Source of the DNA: an uncultured Pelagibacteraceae bacterium
Lineage (GTDB): Bacteria > Pseudomonadota > Alphaproteobacteria > Pelagibacterales > Pelagibacteraceae
DNA length: 41,312 nt
Direction: 5' to 3'
Assembly (NCBI GenBank): GCA_902526405.1
Contig: CABZKL010000011.1
Location: 1 to 41,312 of the forward strand
The notes beneath the pieces were generated by a model. That model saw only the letters and a list, made by a program, of their open reading frames with translations. It was not told the origin of the DNA and made no database searches. This document shows, piece after piece, positions 33,209-41,312 of the stretch. A program made the position numbers and the translations under genes. Within the stretch, counting starts at the first letter, position 1, and every line of letters starts with the position of its first letter.

Positions 33209-34275
33209 TTAAATAATTTTTGTAAACCATCATAAGAAGCTTTTGCAATTCCTTTTTCAGTAATTAAACCTGTAACATATTTTGCAGGAGTTACGTCAAA
33301 AGCTAAATTTAATGCTTTACTTTTATTGGGATATATCAAAACTTTTTTAATTTCGTTATTTTCGTCAATTCCTTCTACATGTGATAATTCGTCTAAGTTT
33401 CTTTCCTCAATAGGAATATTTTTTGAATCTTTTATATCCCAATCTATTGTTGAACTAGGTAAGGCTACGTAAAAAGGAATATTATTATCATAAGCCGCTA
33501 ATGCCTTTAGATAAGTTCCAATTTTATTACAAACATCCCCATTAGATAGTGTTCTATCAGTTCCAACAATACACATATCTACTTCACCCCTTTGCATTAA
33601 AATACCACCGGTGTTATCAGCGATAATTGTATTGGGAATCTCTTCTTCGTTTAACTCATACGAAGTTAAATTCGCTCCTTGGTTTCTTGGTCTTGTTTCA
33701 TCTACCCAAACATGAACAGGAATTCCTTTTTTATGAGCATGATAAATTGGTGATGTTGCTGTTCCCCAATTAATTGTCGCTAACCAGCCCGCATTACAAT
33801 GAGTAAGAATATTTACGGTACTTTTTTTCTTATTATAGATTTCCTCAATTATTTTTAATCCGTTAATACCTATGTTTTCACAAAACTTTACATCTTCATC
33901 GCATATTTCTTTAGCTTCTTTTAAAGCTATGTCTAAAATTTGATCACTATTGATACCGGATAATTTTTTCATCATGCGGTCTACTGCCCATTTTAAATTA
34001 ATTCCAGTAGGTCTTGATTGAATTAATTCTTCTGCACTTTTTTTAATAAATTCAAGATTATGATTTTGTTGAGCCGCGAGAGCTATTCCATAAGCGGCTG
34101 TACCACCAATTAAAGGTGCACCTCTTACTTCCATAGTTTTAATTGCATGAACTGCTTCTTTTACAGTCTTAAGTTCTTTTACAGTAAACTTATGAGGAAG
34201 TTTGGTTTGATTAATTATTTTAACAATATTATTTTCATACCAAATCGTTCTGTATTCTTTTCCGTCAATTCTCAT
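33205..34275 (-). CDS. mtnA: S-methyl-5-thioribose-1-phosphate isomerase
   Basis: 356 residues, full length. VRGAPLIGGTAAYGIALA (50-67), catalytic Cys160 in ILTHCNAGWLAT and Asp240 in VGTDRTLSNGDVCNKIGTY match the B. subtilis enzyme residue for residue in position. It isomerises methylthioribose 1-phosphate to methylthioribulose 1-phosphate in methylthioadenosine salvage. It overlaps both neighbours by 4 bases (mtnP stop at 34272-34275 and aldolase start at 33205-33208), so the operon is tightly coupled. The related eIF2B-like ribose-1,5-bisphosphate isomerases are less likely given mtnP. Confidence 0.94.
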   Translation of the reverse strand: MRIDGKEYRTIWYENNIVKIINQTKLPHKFTVKELKTVKEAVHAIKTMEVRGAPLIGGTAAYGIALAAQQNHNLEFIKKSAEELIQSRPTGINLKWAVDRMMKKLSGINSDQILDIALKEAKEICDEDVKFCENIGINGLKIIEEIYNKKKSTVNILTHCNAGWLATINWGTATSPIYHAHKKGIPVHVWVDETRPRNQGANLTSYELNEEEIPNTIIADNTGGILMQRGEVDMCIVGTDRTLSNGDVCNKIGTYLKALAAYDNNIPFYVALPSSTIDWDIKDSKNIPIEERNLDELSHVEGIDENNEIKKVLIYPNKSKALNLAFDVTPAKYVTGLITEKGIAKASYDGLQKLFK

Positions 34276-35144
34276 TTGTTTAAAGCTCTTCCAGCAACAG
34301 TTTTAAGTTTTTCTATTGTCTTTTGGGTTCGTTTTTCTGGAGCAGTTATAATGGCTACATCTAAGCAATTATTTGTGGGGTCGTTTATATCTATATGATT
34401 TTCAAAATTATCTATTAAATTTTTAATCATTACTTTGGCTTTTTCAACGTTTCCTAATAAAACTTTAATTACTTGTTGAACATCAACATTTTCGTGATCT
34501 GAATGCCAACAATCAAAATCTGTAACCATAGATACCGATGCATATCGAATTTCAGCTTCTCTTGCTAACTTAGCCTCTGGCATATTTGTCATACCAATTA
34601 CATCCGCTTTCCAGGATCGATATAAATTTGACTCAGCTAATGTTGAAAATTGTGGACCCTCCATTACAACATAAGTTCCATTTCTTTGATAATCTATATT
34701 CGATTTTTTTATAGCATCTTCGCATGCATTCATTAAACCATTAGAAGTTGGATAAGCCATTGAAACATGTGCTACAATTTCATCATCAAAAAAAGTTTTT
34801 ACTCTTGAAAAAGTTCTATCAATAAATTGGTCCACAATAACAAATTTTCCAGGTTGTAAACCCTCTTTTAAAGATCCTACTGCTGAGACTGAAACAATGT
34901 CTGTTACACCTAACTGTTTAAGAGCGTCTATGTTAGCTCTAAAATTAATATTAGATGGAGAGACAAAATGGCCTCTTCCGTGTCTTGGTAAAAAGTAAAC
35001 TTCCTTACTATTATAATAAGTTTTTAATATTTTATCAGATGGTTTTCCCCAAGGTGTATTTATGTCGATTAATTCTCTTTCTTTAAATTCTTCGACATCA
35101 TATAGACCACTACCACCTATAATACCTAATTTATGTGTTGTCAT
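34272..35144 (-). CDS. mtnP: S-methyl-5'-thioadenosine phosphorylase
   Basis: 290 residues. LGIIGGSGLYDVEEF, FLPRHGRGH, YVVMEGPQFSTLAES and NMPEAKLAREAEI are PNP/MTAP family motifs. VTDFDCWHSDHENVDVQQVI matches the methylthioadenosine-specific branch where purine nucleoside phosphorylases differ. It splits methylthioadenosine with phosphate into adenine and methylthioribose 1-phosphate. It is the first gene of the operon leading to speDE and is divergent from apt, which salvages the adenine, across 41 bp. Confidence 0.94.
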   Translation of the reverse strand: MTTHKLGIIGGSGLYDVEEFKERELIDINTPWGKPSDKILKTYYNSKEVYFLPRHGRGHFVSPSNINFRANIDALKQLGVTDIVSVSAVGSLKEGLQPGKFVIVDQFIDRTFSRVKTFFDDEIVAHVSMAYPTSNGLMNACEDAIKKSNIDYQRNGTYVVMEGPQFSTLAESNLYRSWKADVIGMTNMPEAKLAREAEIRYASVSMVTDFDCWHSDHENVDVQQVIKVLLGNVEKAKVMIKNLIDNFENHIDINDPTNNCLDVAIITAPEKRTQKTIEKLKTVAGRALNK

Positions 35145-35185
35145 AATTTAAAATTTATTTATCTATAGATTTATAATTTACTATT

Positions 35186-35713
35186 ATGAATTTAAAAGAT
35201 TATATTAGATCAATACCTGATTATCCAAAAAAAGGTATTTTATTTAGAGATATAACTACACTCATAAAAAATGAAAAAGCTTTTGAAGAAACAATTAATC
35301 AAATTGTTGAAAAATCAAAAGAATTTAATTTTACAAAAATTGCTGCAATAGAGTCTAGAGGTTTTGTTTTTGCTTCCGCAGTTTCTTATATTCTCAAAAA
35401 ACCTTTTATTATGCTTAGAAAAAAAAATAAGCTACCAGCAGATGTTCATTCAGTTGATTTTAAACTAGAATATGGAACAGCAACTATAGAAGTGCATAAA
35501 GATTCTATAGAAAAAGGCGAATCTGTTTTAATTATAGATGATTTGATTGCTACTGGCGGCACTGCAAAGGCCGCAGCTAAATTGATAGAAATTTCAAATG
35601 GAAATGTTGCTGCTTTTGTATTTGTAATAAATCTGTTTGATTTAGGTGGATCAGATTATTTGATTAAAGAAAATTATAAAGTTATAAATTTAATTGATTT
35701 TCCTGGTCATTAA
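35186..35713 (+). CDS. apt: Adenine phosphoribosyltransferase
   Basis: 175 residues, standard size. It opens with the family's IRSIPDYPKKGILFRDITTL. AAIESRGFVFASAVSYIL and MLRKKNKLPADVHSVDF form the adenine pocket, and VLIIDDLIATGGTAKAAAKLI (about 112-132) is the PRPP loop. It converts adenine and PRPP to AMP. Its divergence from mtnP places it next to the main source of free adenine in the cell. Its stop is one base from the 3' end of the convergent tRNA gene. Confidence 0.95.
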   Translation: MNLKDYIRSIPDYPKKGILFRDITTLIKNEKAFEETINQIVEKSKEFNFTKIAAIESRGFVFASAVSYILKKPFIMLRKKNKLPADVHSVDFKLEYGTATIEVHKDSIEKGESVLIIDDLIATGGTAKAAAKLIEISNGNVAAFVFVINLFDLGGSDYLIKENYKVINLIDFPGH

Positions 35714-35714
35714 T

Positions 35715-35791
35715 TGGTAGCGGGAAGTGGGATCGAACCACTGACCTCAGGCTTATGAGTCCTGCGCTCTAACCAACTGAGCTACCCCGCC
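35715..35791 (-). tRNA. tRNA-Met (anticodon CAT)
   Basis: A 77-nt cloverleaf with encoded CCA. The acceptor stem is GGCGGGG/TCCCGCT (G-T pairs at both ends), the D-arm GCTC-AGTTGGTTA-GAGC, the anticodon loop CTCATAA, the variable loop AGGTC, and the T-arm AGTGG-TTCGATC-CCACT. CAT plus a paired 1-72 position indicates elongator Met (or Ile-lysidine), not initiator. The base of the anticodon loop has an A31-G39 mismatch. Confidence 0.95.
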
Positions 35792-35806
35792 ATGATAGAA
35801 ATTTGA

Positions 35807-35834
35807 TTTATACAACTTTAGTTTAATTGTGCAA
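35807..35834 (-). promoter_or_regulatory. Probable promoter of the tRNA gene
   Basis: On the minus strand, TTGCAC (35829-35834) and TATAAA (35807-35812) are 16 bp apart. The predicted start is within about 10 nt of the tRNA 5' end, as expected for a single tRNA gene. Confidence 0.5.
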
Positions 35835-35851
35835 GTGTATAGAAAATAAAA

Positions 35852-36043
35852 TTAAATATTTATTTTGAATGTTCTTATTTCTTTTGCATCTGTAATTTTT
35901 AAAATTTTAAACTTTGAAGTTTTTTCTAATTTCTGTCCTTTATTTGTTATAAAAGATTTCATTTTTTTAACCTCCGCTTCAGGCATTTTTCTTGTATATT
36001 TTAATGTATGTTTTTTTGATCCTATCTCAAATATTGTTTTCAT
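35852..36043 (-). CDS. Small basic protein, hypothetical
   Basis: 63 residues, unrecognised, Lys-rich and soluble (KTIFEIGSKKHTLKYTRKMP at the start). No ribosome site is visible. It overlaps a 61-codon open frame on the other strand (35865-36050). This strand looks better because it gives a balanced charged protein with a beta-like FKILKITDAKEIRTFKINI end. If it is not a gene, the stretch 35792-36374 is largely empty apart from the tRNA promoter. Confidence 0.4.
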   Translation of the reverse strand: MKTIFEIGSKKHTLKYTRKMPEAEVKKMKSFITNKGQKLEKTSKFKILKITDAKEIRTFKINI

Positions 36044-36110
36044 ATGTTAATCTAACAAAATTTTTTTTAAAAGTATCTGTTTCAAAAAAATTTATTTTTT
36101 ATTTAAATAA

Positions 36111-36320
36111 TTATATAATTAGATAAGTAGTAAATAGACTTATCAAAGCTATAATAATAATCGAATTTATTAACCTTTTTATAAAAGTTTTTTTTTTATC
36201 TAATCTAACTCTGTTTAATAAAATATTTACATTTGTTGTTTTGGTTTGTTGGTTTAAATACATATTTTTTGACTTATTTTCTTTTTCATTTTCAAATTGA
36301 TTTTCAAAATTTTTTTTCAT
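36111..36320 (-). CDS. Small tail-anchored membrane protein, hypothetical
   Basis: 69 residues, unrecognised. A polar, Asn/Lys/Glu-rich N-terminal half (1-44) is followed by a single hydrophobic segment at the extreme C-terminus (LINSIIIIALISLFTTYLII, about 50-69) with Lys/Arg just before it. This is the layout of a tail-anchored or type II membrane protein. There is no ribosome site, and the region is very AT-rich, so an accidental frame is possible. Confidence 0.4.
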   Translation of the reverse strand: MKKNFENQFENEKENKSKNMYLNQQTKTTNVNILLNRVRLDKKKTFIKRLINSIIIIALISLFTTYLII

Positions 36321-36374
36321 AATTTCATTTAAGCAAATATAAATCTAGAACACAAATAAATTAATAAAAAAAAT

Positions 36375-38819
36375 TTAAATATTTTTATAATTATTTATTT
36401 TTAAGGGTTTTGTAATTAATTCAGCTTTATATTTTTGCTTCTCTACCTCAATATAAATTTCATTTTTACTTAGCACTTCATCTGTATAATCATTATTTAT
36501 GTAACCGAATGCTAAATTTTTTTTAAAATTAAAAGAATAATTAGCTGAAGTTGTTCTTCCTATTATTTTATCTTTAAAATAAATTGGTTCATCATGCAGT
36601 AATAACGGTGAGCCAGGTTTATTGTTTTTAAGCGCAAGCATAATAAATTTTTTATCAATTTTTTTGCTCTTAATTCTCTGAAGAGCCTCTTTTCCAATGA
36701 AATCAGTTTTCTTTTTGTTACTTATGGTAAATGCAAGACCTGATTGATATTGATTTTCTTCTGGAGAAATATCATGTCCCCAATGCAAAAAACCACTTTC
36801 CATTCTCATAGTATCTAAAGCATGCACTCCACAATTAGAAAGATTAAATTTCTTTCCTTTTTCAATAATTAGTTCGTAAATTTTTTTAGCTTCAGTTATT
36901 TTTATATATAATTCATAACCAAGTTCTCCAACGTAGGATAATCGTTGAGCCCAAATTTTTATATTATCGATTTTAATATATTTCGCATAACCAAATTTAA
37001 AATTTTCATTAGTAAAATCCTCTTCACTTAACTCTTGCATTAAAGATCTGCTTTTTGGACCAAAAATACCAAATACACAATAATCATCAGTTATATCTTT
37101 AAGATTAATTCCATCTGACAAATGTTTTTTAATATGAAATTTATCTCTTTCTCTTGTTGCTGCTGAACTAATAATTCTGAAATGATTGTGATCAATACAG
37201 ACTACTGTCAAATCAGTTTCAACGCCACCATCTTCATTTAACATTTGAGTATAAGTGCACTTTCCAACTTCATTTTTAATATTTGCTGTACAAATTTTTT
37301 GTAAATTTTCATGAGCTTTATCTGACTTGATCTCGAATTTTGAAAATGGGGTTAAATCAAATAAACCTACATTATTTAAAGTATTACTTGTTTCATATTC
37401 AACAGCTGGATACCAATTTTGATAGTTGTAACTATATTCATATTCTGTTTTCTCACCATCAAGTGCGAACCACATAGGTCGCTCATATCCAGCTGATACT
37501 CCAAAGCAGGCACCAAAACTTTTTAATAAATCATGATGTGGTAAAATTTTTATATTTCTCGATGTTTTATGTTGTTTGAAAGGCCAATGCATTCCGTATA
37601 AGTCCCCTAAAGACTCTGTAATCCTGTCTTTAATAAAACTTATCTCTGAATTAAATTTTTGAAATCTTTTAATATCATAATTAAAAATATCCTCATTTAT
37701 ATGTCCATTCATTAACCATTCAGCAGTTACTTTACCAACTCCACCTCCACTTCCAATTCCAATACTATTTAAACCACAACTAACAAATAAATTTTTTACT
37801 TCTGGTACTTCACCTAGTAAAGAGTTGGTATCAGGAGTAAAAGACTCTGGACCTGAAAAAAATTTTCTAATACCTATTTTTTTTAATACAGGAAATCTTT
37901 TCATAGATTTTTCTAAATAAGGTTCAAAGTGCTCAAAGTTTTCAGGAAACTCTCCAAAAGAAAAATCTTCTGGTACTTGATTAGTTTTATTAAAGGCAGG
38001 AATTGATTTACCTTCAAATATTCCTATTAATAATTTTCCAGCATCCTCTTTAAAATAAACACTGCTATCAAAATCTCTTACTACAGGTAGAGTTGGTGAA
38101 AGCTTTTCTATTGGTTCAGTAATTACATAAAAATGTTCTGCGGGATAAAGAGGAATACTAACTCCAATCTTTTCACCAATTTGTCTTGACCACATTCCAG
38201 TTGCTAAAACTACATAATTACACTCTATATCTTGACCTTTAACTCTAACACCATGAACTCTTCCGTTTTTAGTCAATATAGTTTCAACAGGGGATTGTTC
38301 ATATATTTTTGCCCCTCCTTTTCTTGCTCCTTTTGCAAGCATATGAGTTACCCCACTTGGGTCAGCTGAACCATCTCCAGGCATTAAAACTCCACCTTTT
38401 AAGTCTTCTGTGCTCATCATTGGGTATTTTTTTTTAATTTCTTCTTTATCAAGTATCATTAGATCAACATCATAAAGTTGAGCGGTAGTTGCTTGTCTTT
38501 TAAGTTCCTGCCAACGGCTATCAGTTTGTGCAATTGAAAGTGCACCGTTAAGTCTTAGTCCTGCTGAGTGATCAACTTCTTTTTCAAGATTTTTATATAA
38601 ATCTAAAGTGTATTTTCTAATTTTAGTTACCACAGCTGATGGACCTAACTGACTTACTAATCCTGCTGCATGCCATGTTGTTCCCGATGTTAGTTGGTCT
38701 CTTTCTAATAAAACTACATCTTTCCAACCAAACTTTGTTAAGTGATATGCAACAGAACATCCAATCACTCCACCACCTATTACAACAACTTTTGTGCTTG
38801 AGGGATACTTTTTATCCAT
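36375..38819 (-). CDS. FAD-dependent dimethylglycine/sarcosine dehydrogenase-like protein with GcvT domain
   Basis: 814 residues from the ATG at 38819 (a GTG at 38822 is an alternative). Residues 1-400 are a DAO-type FAD domain: VVVIGGGVIGCSVAYHL (11-27) and GTTWHAAGLVSQLG, where His50 is the residue that carries covalent FAD in the family. Residues about 430-814 are a GcvT/aminomethyltransferase domain with GVHALDTMRMESGF. Such fusions oxidatively demethylate dimethylglycine or sarcosine and pass formaldehyde to tetrahydrofolate, as in glycine betaine use. The start touches the alanine dehydrogenase stop (TAGTGATG), so the two are co-translated. Exact substrate unresolved. Confidence 0.85.
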   Translation of the reverse strand: MDKKYPSSTKVVVIGGGVIGCSVAYHLTKFGWKDVVLLERDQLTSGTTWHAAGLVSQLGPSAVVTKIRKYTLDLYKNLEKEVDHSAGLRLNGALSIAQTDSRWQELKRQATTAQLYDVDLMILDKEEIKKKYPMMSTEDLKGGVLMPGDGSADPSGVTHMLAKGARKGGAKIYEQSPVETILTKNGRVHGVRVKGQDIECNYVVLATGMWSRQIGEKIGVSIPLYPAEHFYVITEPIEKLSPTLPVVRDFDSSVYFKEDAGKLLIGIFEGKSIPAFNKTNQVPEDFSFGEFPENFEHFEPYLEKSMKRFPVLKKIGIRKFFSGPESFTPDTNSLLGEVPEVKNLFVSCGLNSIGIGSGGGVGKVTAEWLMNGHINEDIFNYDIKRFQKFNSEISFIKDRITESLGDLYGMHWPFKQHKTSRNIKILPHHDLLKSFGACFGVSAGYERPMWFALDGEKTEYEYSYNYQNWYPAVEYETSNTLNNVGLFDLTPFSKFEIKSDKAHENLQKICTANIKNEVGKCTYTQMLNEDGGVETDLTVVCIDHNHFRIISSAATRERDKFHIKKHLSDGINLKDITDDYCVFGIFGPKSRSLMQELSEEDFTNENFKFGYAKYIKIDNIKIWAQRLSYVGELGYELYIKITEAKKIYELIIEKGKKFNLSNCGVHALDTMRMESGFLHWGHDISPEENQYQSGLAFTISNKKKTDFIGKEALQRIKSKKIDKKFIMLALKNNKPGSPLLLHDEPIYFKDKIIGRTTSANYSFNFKKNLAFGYINNDYTDEVLSKNEIYIEVEKQKYKAELITKPLKINNYKNI

Positions 38820-38821
38820 CA

Positions 38822-39940
38822 CTAAATTTTAATAGCTTCTCCAGGTTCTACAAAACTATGACCAAATACATCAGCAACAGCTTTATAGGTCACGTGACCT
38901 TTATGAACATTTAGTCCTGCTAAAAAATGTTTGTCTTCTCCTAAAGCTTTTTGATAACCTTTATTTGCAAGTTTTACTAAAAATGGAAGTGTGGCATTAT
39001 TTAAGGCTAATGTTGATGTTCTTGGTACACCACCTGGCATATTTGCTACACAATAATGCACAACATCATCAACTATATAAGTTGGATCTCCATGAGTAGT
39101 TGGTTTACTTGTTTCAACACATCCACCTTGATCTATAGCAACATCAACAATTACAGATCCACGTTTCATAAATTTTAACATTTCTTTAGTAACTAATTTT
39201 GGTGCCTCAGCCCCTGGAATTAAAACACCTCCAACTAACAGATCAGCTTCTGTTAACAATTTAGTTAAATCAATTTTATCACTTTGTTCTGGAATAATTT
39301 TATCACCAAACATTTCAGTAAGTTGTTTTAATCTTTCTTCAGATTTGTCAACAATGTGAACTTTAGCCTGCATTCCAGTTGCAATAACTGCTGCATTTTC
39401 TCCAACCACACCACCACCTAAAATAACAACATTTGCTCCTGTTACACCGGGTGCTCCTCCTAATAAAAGACCTCTTCCATTTTGATTTTTTTCAAGACAA
39501 TGAGCTCCAGCTTGTACTGACATTCGACCAGCAACTGCACTCATAGGAGCAAGCAAAGGTAATCTGCCATTATTATCAGTAACCGTTTCATATGCAATAT
39601 TTATACTTTTTGATTTAATCAACCCTTTAGTTAATTCTTTAGCTGCCGCTAGATGTAAATAAGTATAAACAATTTGATTTTCTTTAATCATTTCTACTTC
39701 TGATTTTTGAGGCTCTTTAACTTTAACAATTATTTCAGCATCATCAAAAATATCCTCTGCAGTGTTAGCAATTTTTGCGCCAGCTTTTATGTATTGCTCA
39801 TTTTCAAAGCCAGCTTCATAACCTCCATTATTTTCAATAATGATTTCGTGTCCCTCGGAAACTAAAGTTTTAACACTTTCAGGAGTTAGACCAATCCTAT
39901 TCTCTTGAGGTTTTATCTCTTTAGGTACGCCAATCTTCAT
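38822..39940 (-). CDS. ald: Alanine dehydrogenase
   Basis: 372 residues, the standard length. KIGVPKEIKPQENRIGLTPE opens the protein. Substrate-binding Lys75 (KVKEPQ) and catalytic His96 (YTYLHLAAA) are at the same numbers as in the M. tuberculosis enzyme. VVILGGGVVGENAA is the NAD site, and VDVAIDQGGCVETSKPTTH carries the second catalytic Asp. It interconverts alanine with pyruvate and ammonia. It lies 26 nt downstream of the aminotransferase gene, which would feed it alanine, and it regenerates the amino acceptor pyruvate. Confidence 0.95.
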   Translation of the reverse strand: MKIGVPKEIKPQENRIGLTPESVKTLVSEGHEIIIENNGGYEAGFENEQYIKAGAKIANTAEDIFDDAEIIVKVKEPQKSEVEMIKENQIVYTYLHLAAAKELTKGLIKSKSINIAYETVTDNNGRLPLLAPMSAVAGRMSVQAGAHCLEKNQNGRGLLLGGAPGVTGANVVILGGGVVGENAAVIATGMQAKVHIVDKSEERLKQLTEMFGDKIIPEQSDKIDLTKLLTEADLLVGGVLIPGAEAPKLVTKEMLKFMKRGSVIVDVAIDQGGCVETSKPTTHGDPTYIVDDVVHYCVANMPGGVPRTSTLALNNATLPFLVKLANKGYQKALGEDKHFLAGLNVHKGHVTYKAVADVFGHSFVEPGEAIKI

Positions 39941-39966
39941 GGACTTTTTTTATAAGTTAAAATTAA

Positions 39967-41312
39967 CTAATTTTTTTGGTTTTTTTGATAATTAGTTATA
40001 CCAGTTCTAAGTTTGTCTATAATTTCATCTATGTGTTTTTCTTCACAAATAAACTGTGGAGCTATAATTAAACAGTCACCTGTAGCTTTAAAATTTACTC
40101 CTGCTTCATAACAAGCTTTGAAAGTTTCGTACCCTGCTTTACCAGGTTTGGTGTTTAATTTCATATCAATTCCACCCATCATTCCATATCCTCTTATATT
40201 TTCCACAGTCTCTAAATCTTGAAGTGAAAATAATCCTTTTTGGAAATAAGGAGCTAAATTTTTTGCCCTTTCAAATATATCTTCTTTTTCGAAAATGTCT
40301 TGAACTGCTAAAGCTGCAGCTACTGCAACTGGTATTCCTGAATATGTATAACCGTGAAATAATTCTACTGATCCCATCGGAGAGGCATCCATCACTGCAT
40401 CGTAAATTTCATCTTTGCAAGCAACAACACCCATAGGAACAACACCATTTGTTGTTGCTTTCGCCATCGTCATAATATCTGGTGTTACACCAAACTCGTG
40501 ACTTGCAAATGCAGAGCCCGTTCGGCCCCATCCTGTAATTACTTCATCAAAAATTAAAAGTATTCCATGTTTATCACATGTCTCTCTCAATTTTTGTAAG
40601 TAACCTTTTGGTGGTACTAAAGTTCCAGTTGATCCTGCTATTGGTTCAACAATACATGCCGCAATGTTTTCAGGACCAAAGTTTGTAGCTATTCTTTCTA
40701 AGTCATCTGCTAAATCAGCACCAGTCTCTGGTTGACCACTTACAAATTTATGTTCAGGTAAATGTGTATGTCTCATATGTTGAACACCTGGCATTAAAAT
40801 ACTTGCGAAAGTTTTAACATTGTTAATCATTCCTCCAACAGATACGCATCCAATATTCATACCATGGTATCCACGCTCACGACCTACAAATCTAAATCTA
40901 TGAGCATTACCTTTTGCTCTGTGATAGGCTACTGCAATTTTTATTGCTGTCTCTACAGCTGTTGATCCACAAATTGTGTAAAACATTTTATTTAAATCAC
41001 CTGGAGTGTGTTTCGAAATTTTTGTGGCTAACTCAAAAGATCCGCCAAAACCTTGTTGAAAAGGTTGAGCATAATCTAAAGTTTCTAATTGTTTGGTTAC
41101 AGCTTCAGTAATTTCTTTTCTTCCGTGACCTAATGGATTACAAAATAATCCAGAACTTGCATCAATTTGGGTTTTACCATGATGGGTTTTTAAATAAACT
41201 CCTTTAGCTTCAGTGATTAATCTTGGATTAGCCTTAAAATCTTTATTGGATGTAAATGGCATCCAATGTTCGTTTAAAGAATTTGGTACCGAAGTTCTGT
41301 TTTCTGAGCTCA
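39967..41312 (-). CDS. Class III omega-amino acid:pyruvate aminotransferase, N-terminus cut by window edge
   Basis: The frame is open to the right edge. The ATG at 41262 is internal, because the codons before it read SSENRTSVPNSLNEHW, and NEHW-MPFTSNKDFKANPRLI matches the LDAHWMPFTANR start region of beta-alanine:pyruvate aminotransferases. Counted from that internal Met, Asp239 (IFDEVITGWGRTG) and the PLP Lys268 (MAKATTNGVVPMG) are present, with GSTAVETAIKIA for phosphate binding. It moves an amino group from beta-alanine, taurine or a similar omega-amine to pyruvate. Alanine dehydrogenase next door recycles the alanine. Confidence 0.88.
   Translation of the reverse strand, partial: SSENRTSVPNSLNEHWMPFTSNKDFKANPRLITEAKGVYLKTHHGKTQIDASSGLFCNPLGHGRKEITEAVTKQLETLDYAQPFQQGFGGSFELATKISKHTPGDLNKMFYTICGSTAVETAIKIAVAYHRAKGNAHRFRFVGRERGYHGMNIGCVSVGGMINNVKTFASILMPGVQHMRHTHLPEHKFVSGQPETGADLADDLERIATNFGPENIAACIVEPIAGSTGTLVPPKGYLQKLRETCDKHGILLIFDEVITGWGRTGSAFASHEFGVTPDIMTMAKATTNGVVPMGVVACKDEIYDAVMDASPMGSVELFHGYTYSGIPVAVAAALAVQDIFEKEDIFERAKNLAPYFQKGLFSLQDLETVENIRGYGMMGGIDMKLNTKPGKAGYETFKACYEAGVNFKATGDCLIIAPQFICEEKHIDEIIDKLRTGITNYQKNQKN

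Noticed and set aside
35865..36050. 61-codon plus-strand ORF opposite the small basic protein
   Set aside because: Its hydrophobic Phe/Ile-rich content is what the complement of a Lys/Glu-rich frame gives; there is no start signal.
1..41312. CRISPR array, prophage, insertion sequence or defence island
   Set aside because: No repeat-spacer pattern, transposase, integrase, terminal inverted repeats or phage genes were seen; all sizeable genes are metabolic, transport or housekeeping.

Overview
The window is a gene-dense, AT-rich stretch of a free-living alphaproteobacterium, most likely SAR11 (Pelagibacterales). The grounds are tiny or negative intergenic gaps, AAA/TTT-rich codon use, and many single-copy solute transporters (TRAP, tripartite tricarboxylate, ABC). 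C1/amine and polyamine enzymes typical of that group are also present. I see no rRNA, phage, IS or CRISPR. One tRNA is present. The taxonomic call is inference from content, not from a marker search.

Layout. 1-1562: end of prpB and complete prpC (methylcitrate cycle). 1572-4531 (-): class Ia ribonucleotide reductase nrdA-nrdB. 4711-6517: phosphomannomutase/phosphoglucomutase, a terminator and a DUF2061 membrane protein. 6514-12548 (-): malonyl-CoA decarboxylase, TauE/SafE exporter, dusA and a TRAP transporter (dctP-dctQ-dctM order in transcription). A class III CoA-transferase is divergent from dctP (12645-13790). Together these look like a dicarboxylate, possibly malonate, uptake and breakdown module. 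13794-17060: rpoZ with an acidic tail, an MFS carrier, a beta-hydroxyacid dehydrogenase and an FMN flavoprotein. 17071-21980: secreted alpha/beta hydrolase, small proteins, an ExaC/AcoD-type aldehyde dehydrogenase with its DUF779 partner, a cis-CaaD-like tautomerase and a gamma carbonic anhydrase. 22001-23637: thioredoxin-like protein and GT4. 23634-27876: TctABC transporter and divergent AbrB-family protein. 27882-29245: GT9 and DUF6165. 29235-31471: two ABC permeases and a binding protein without an ATPase.

31532-35713 is the most coherent metabolic unit: mtnP-mtnA-FucA-type aldolase-speDE fusion in one overlapping operon, with apt divergent. Spermidine synthesis releases methylthioadenosine. 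MtnP frees adenine (salvaged by Apt), MtnA isomerises methylthioribose-1-phosphate, and the aldolase would cleave the product to DHAP and methylthioacetaldehyde (the 'DHAP shunt'). A tRNA with CAT anticodon and two small ORFs follow. The right end (36375-41312, -) holds an aminotransferase of the beta-alanine:pyruvate type that runs off the edge, alanine dehydrogenase, and a dimethylglycine/sarcosine-dehydrogenase-like flavoprotein.

Regulatory structure recurs. Each of the three binding-protein/permease junctions (dctP/dctQ, tctC/tctB, ABC binding protein/permease) carries a hairpin at the permease start; two of them have U-tracts. dctP and tctC both have a sigma70-like promoter with a 17-nt spacer that contains a small palindrome.
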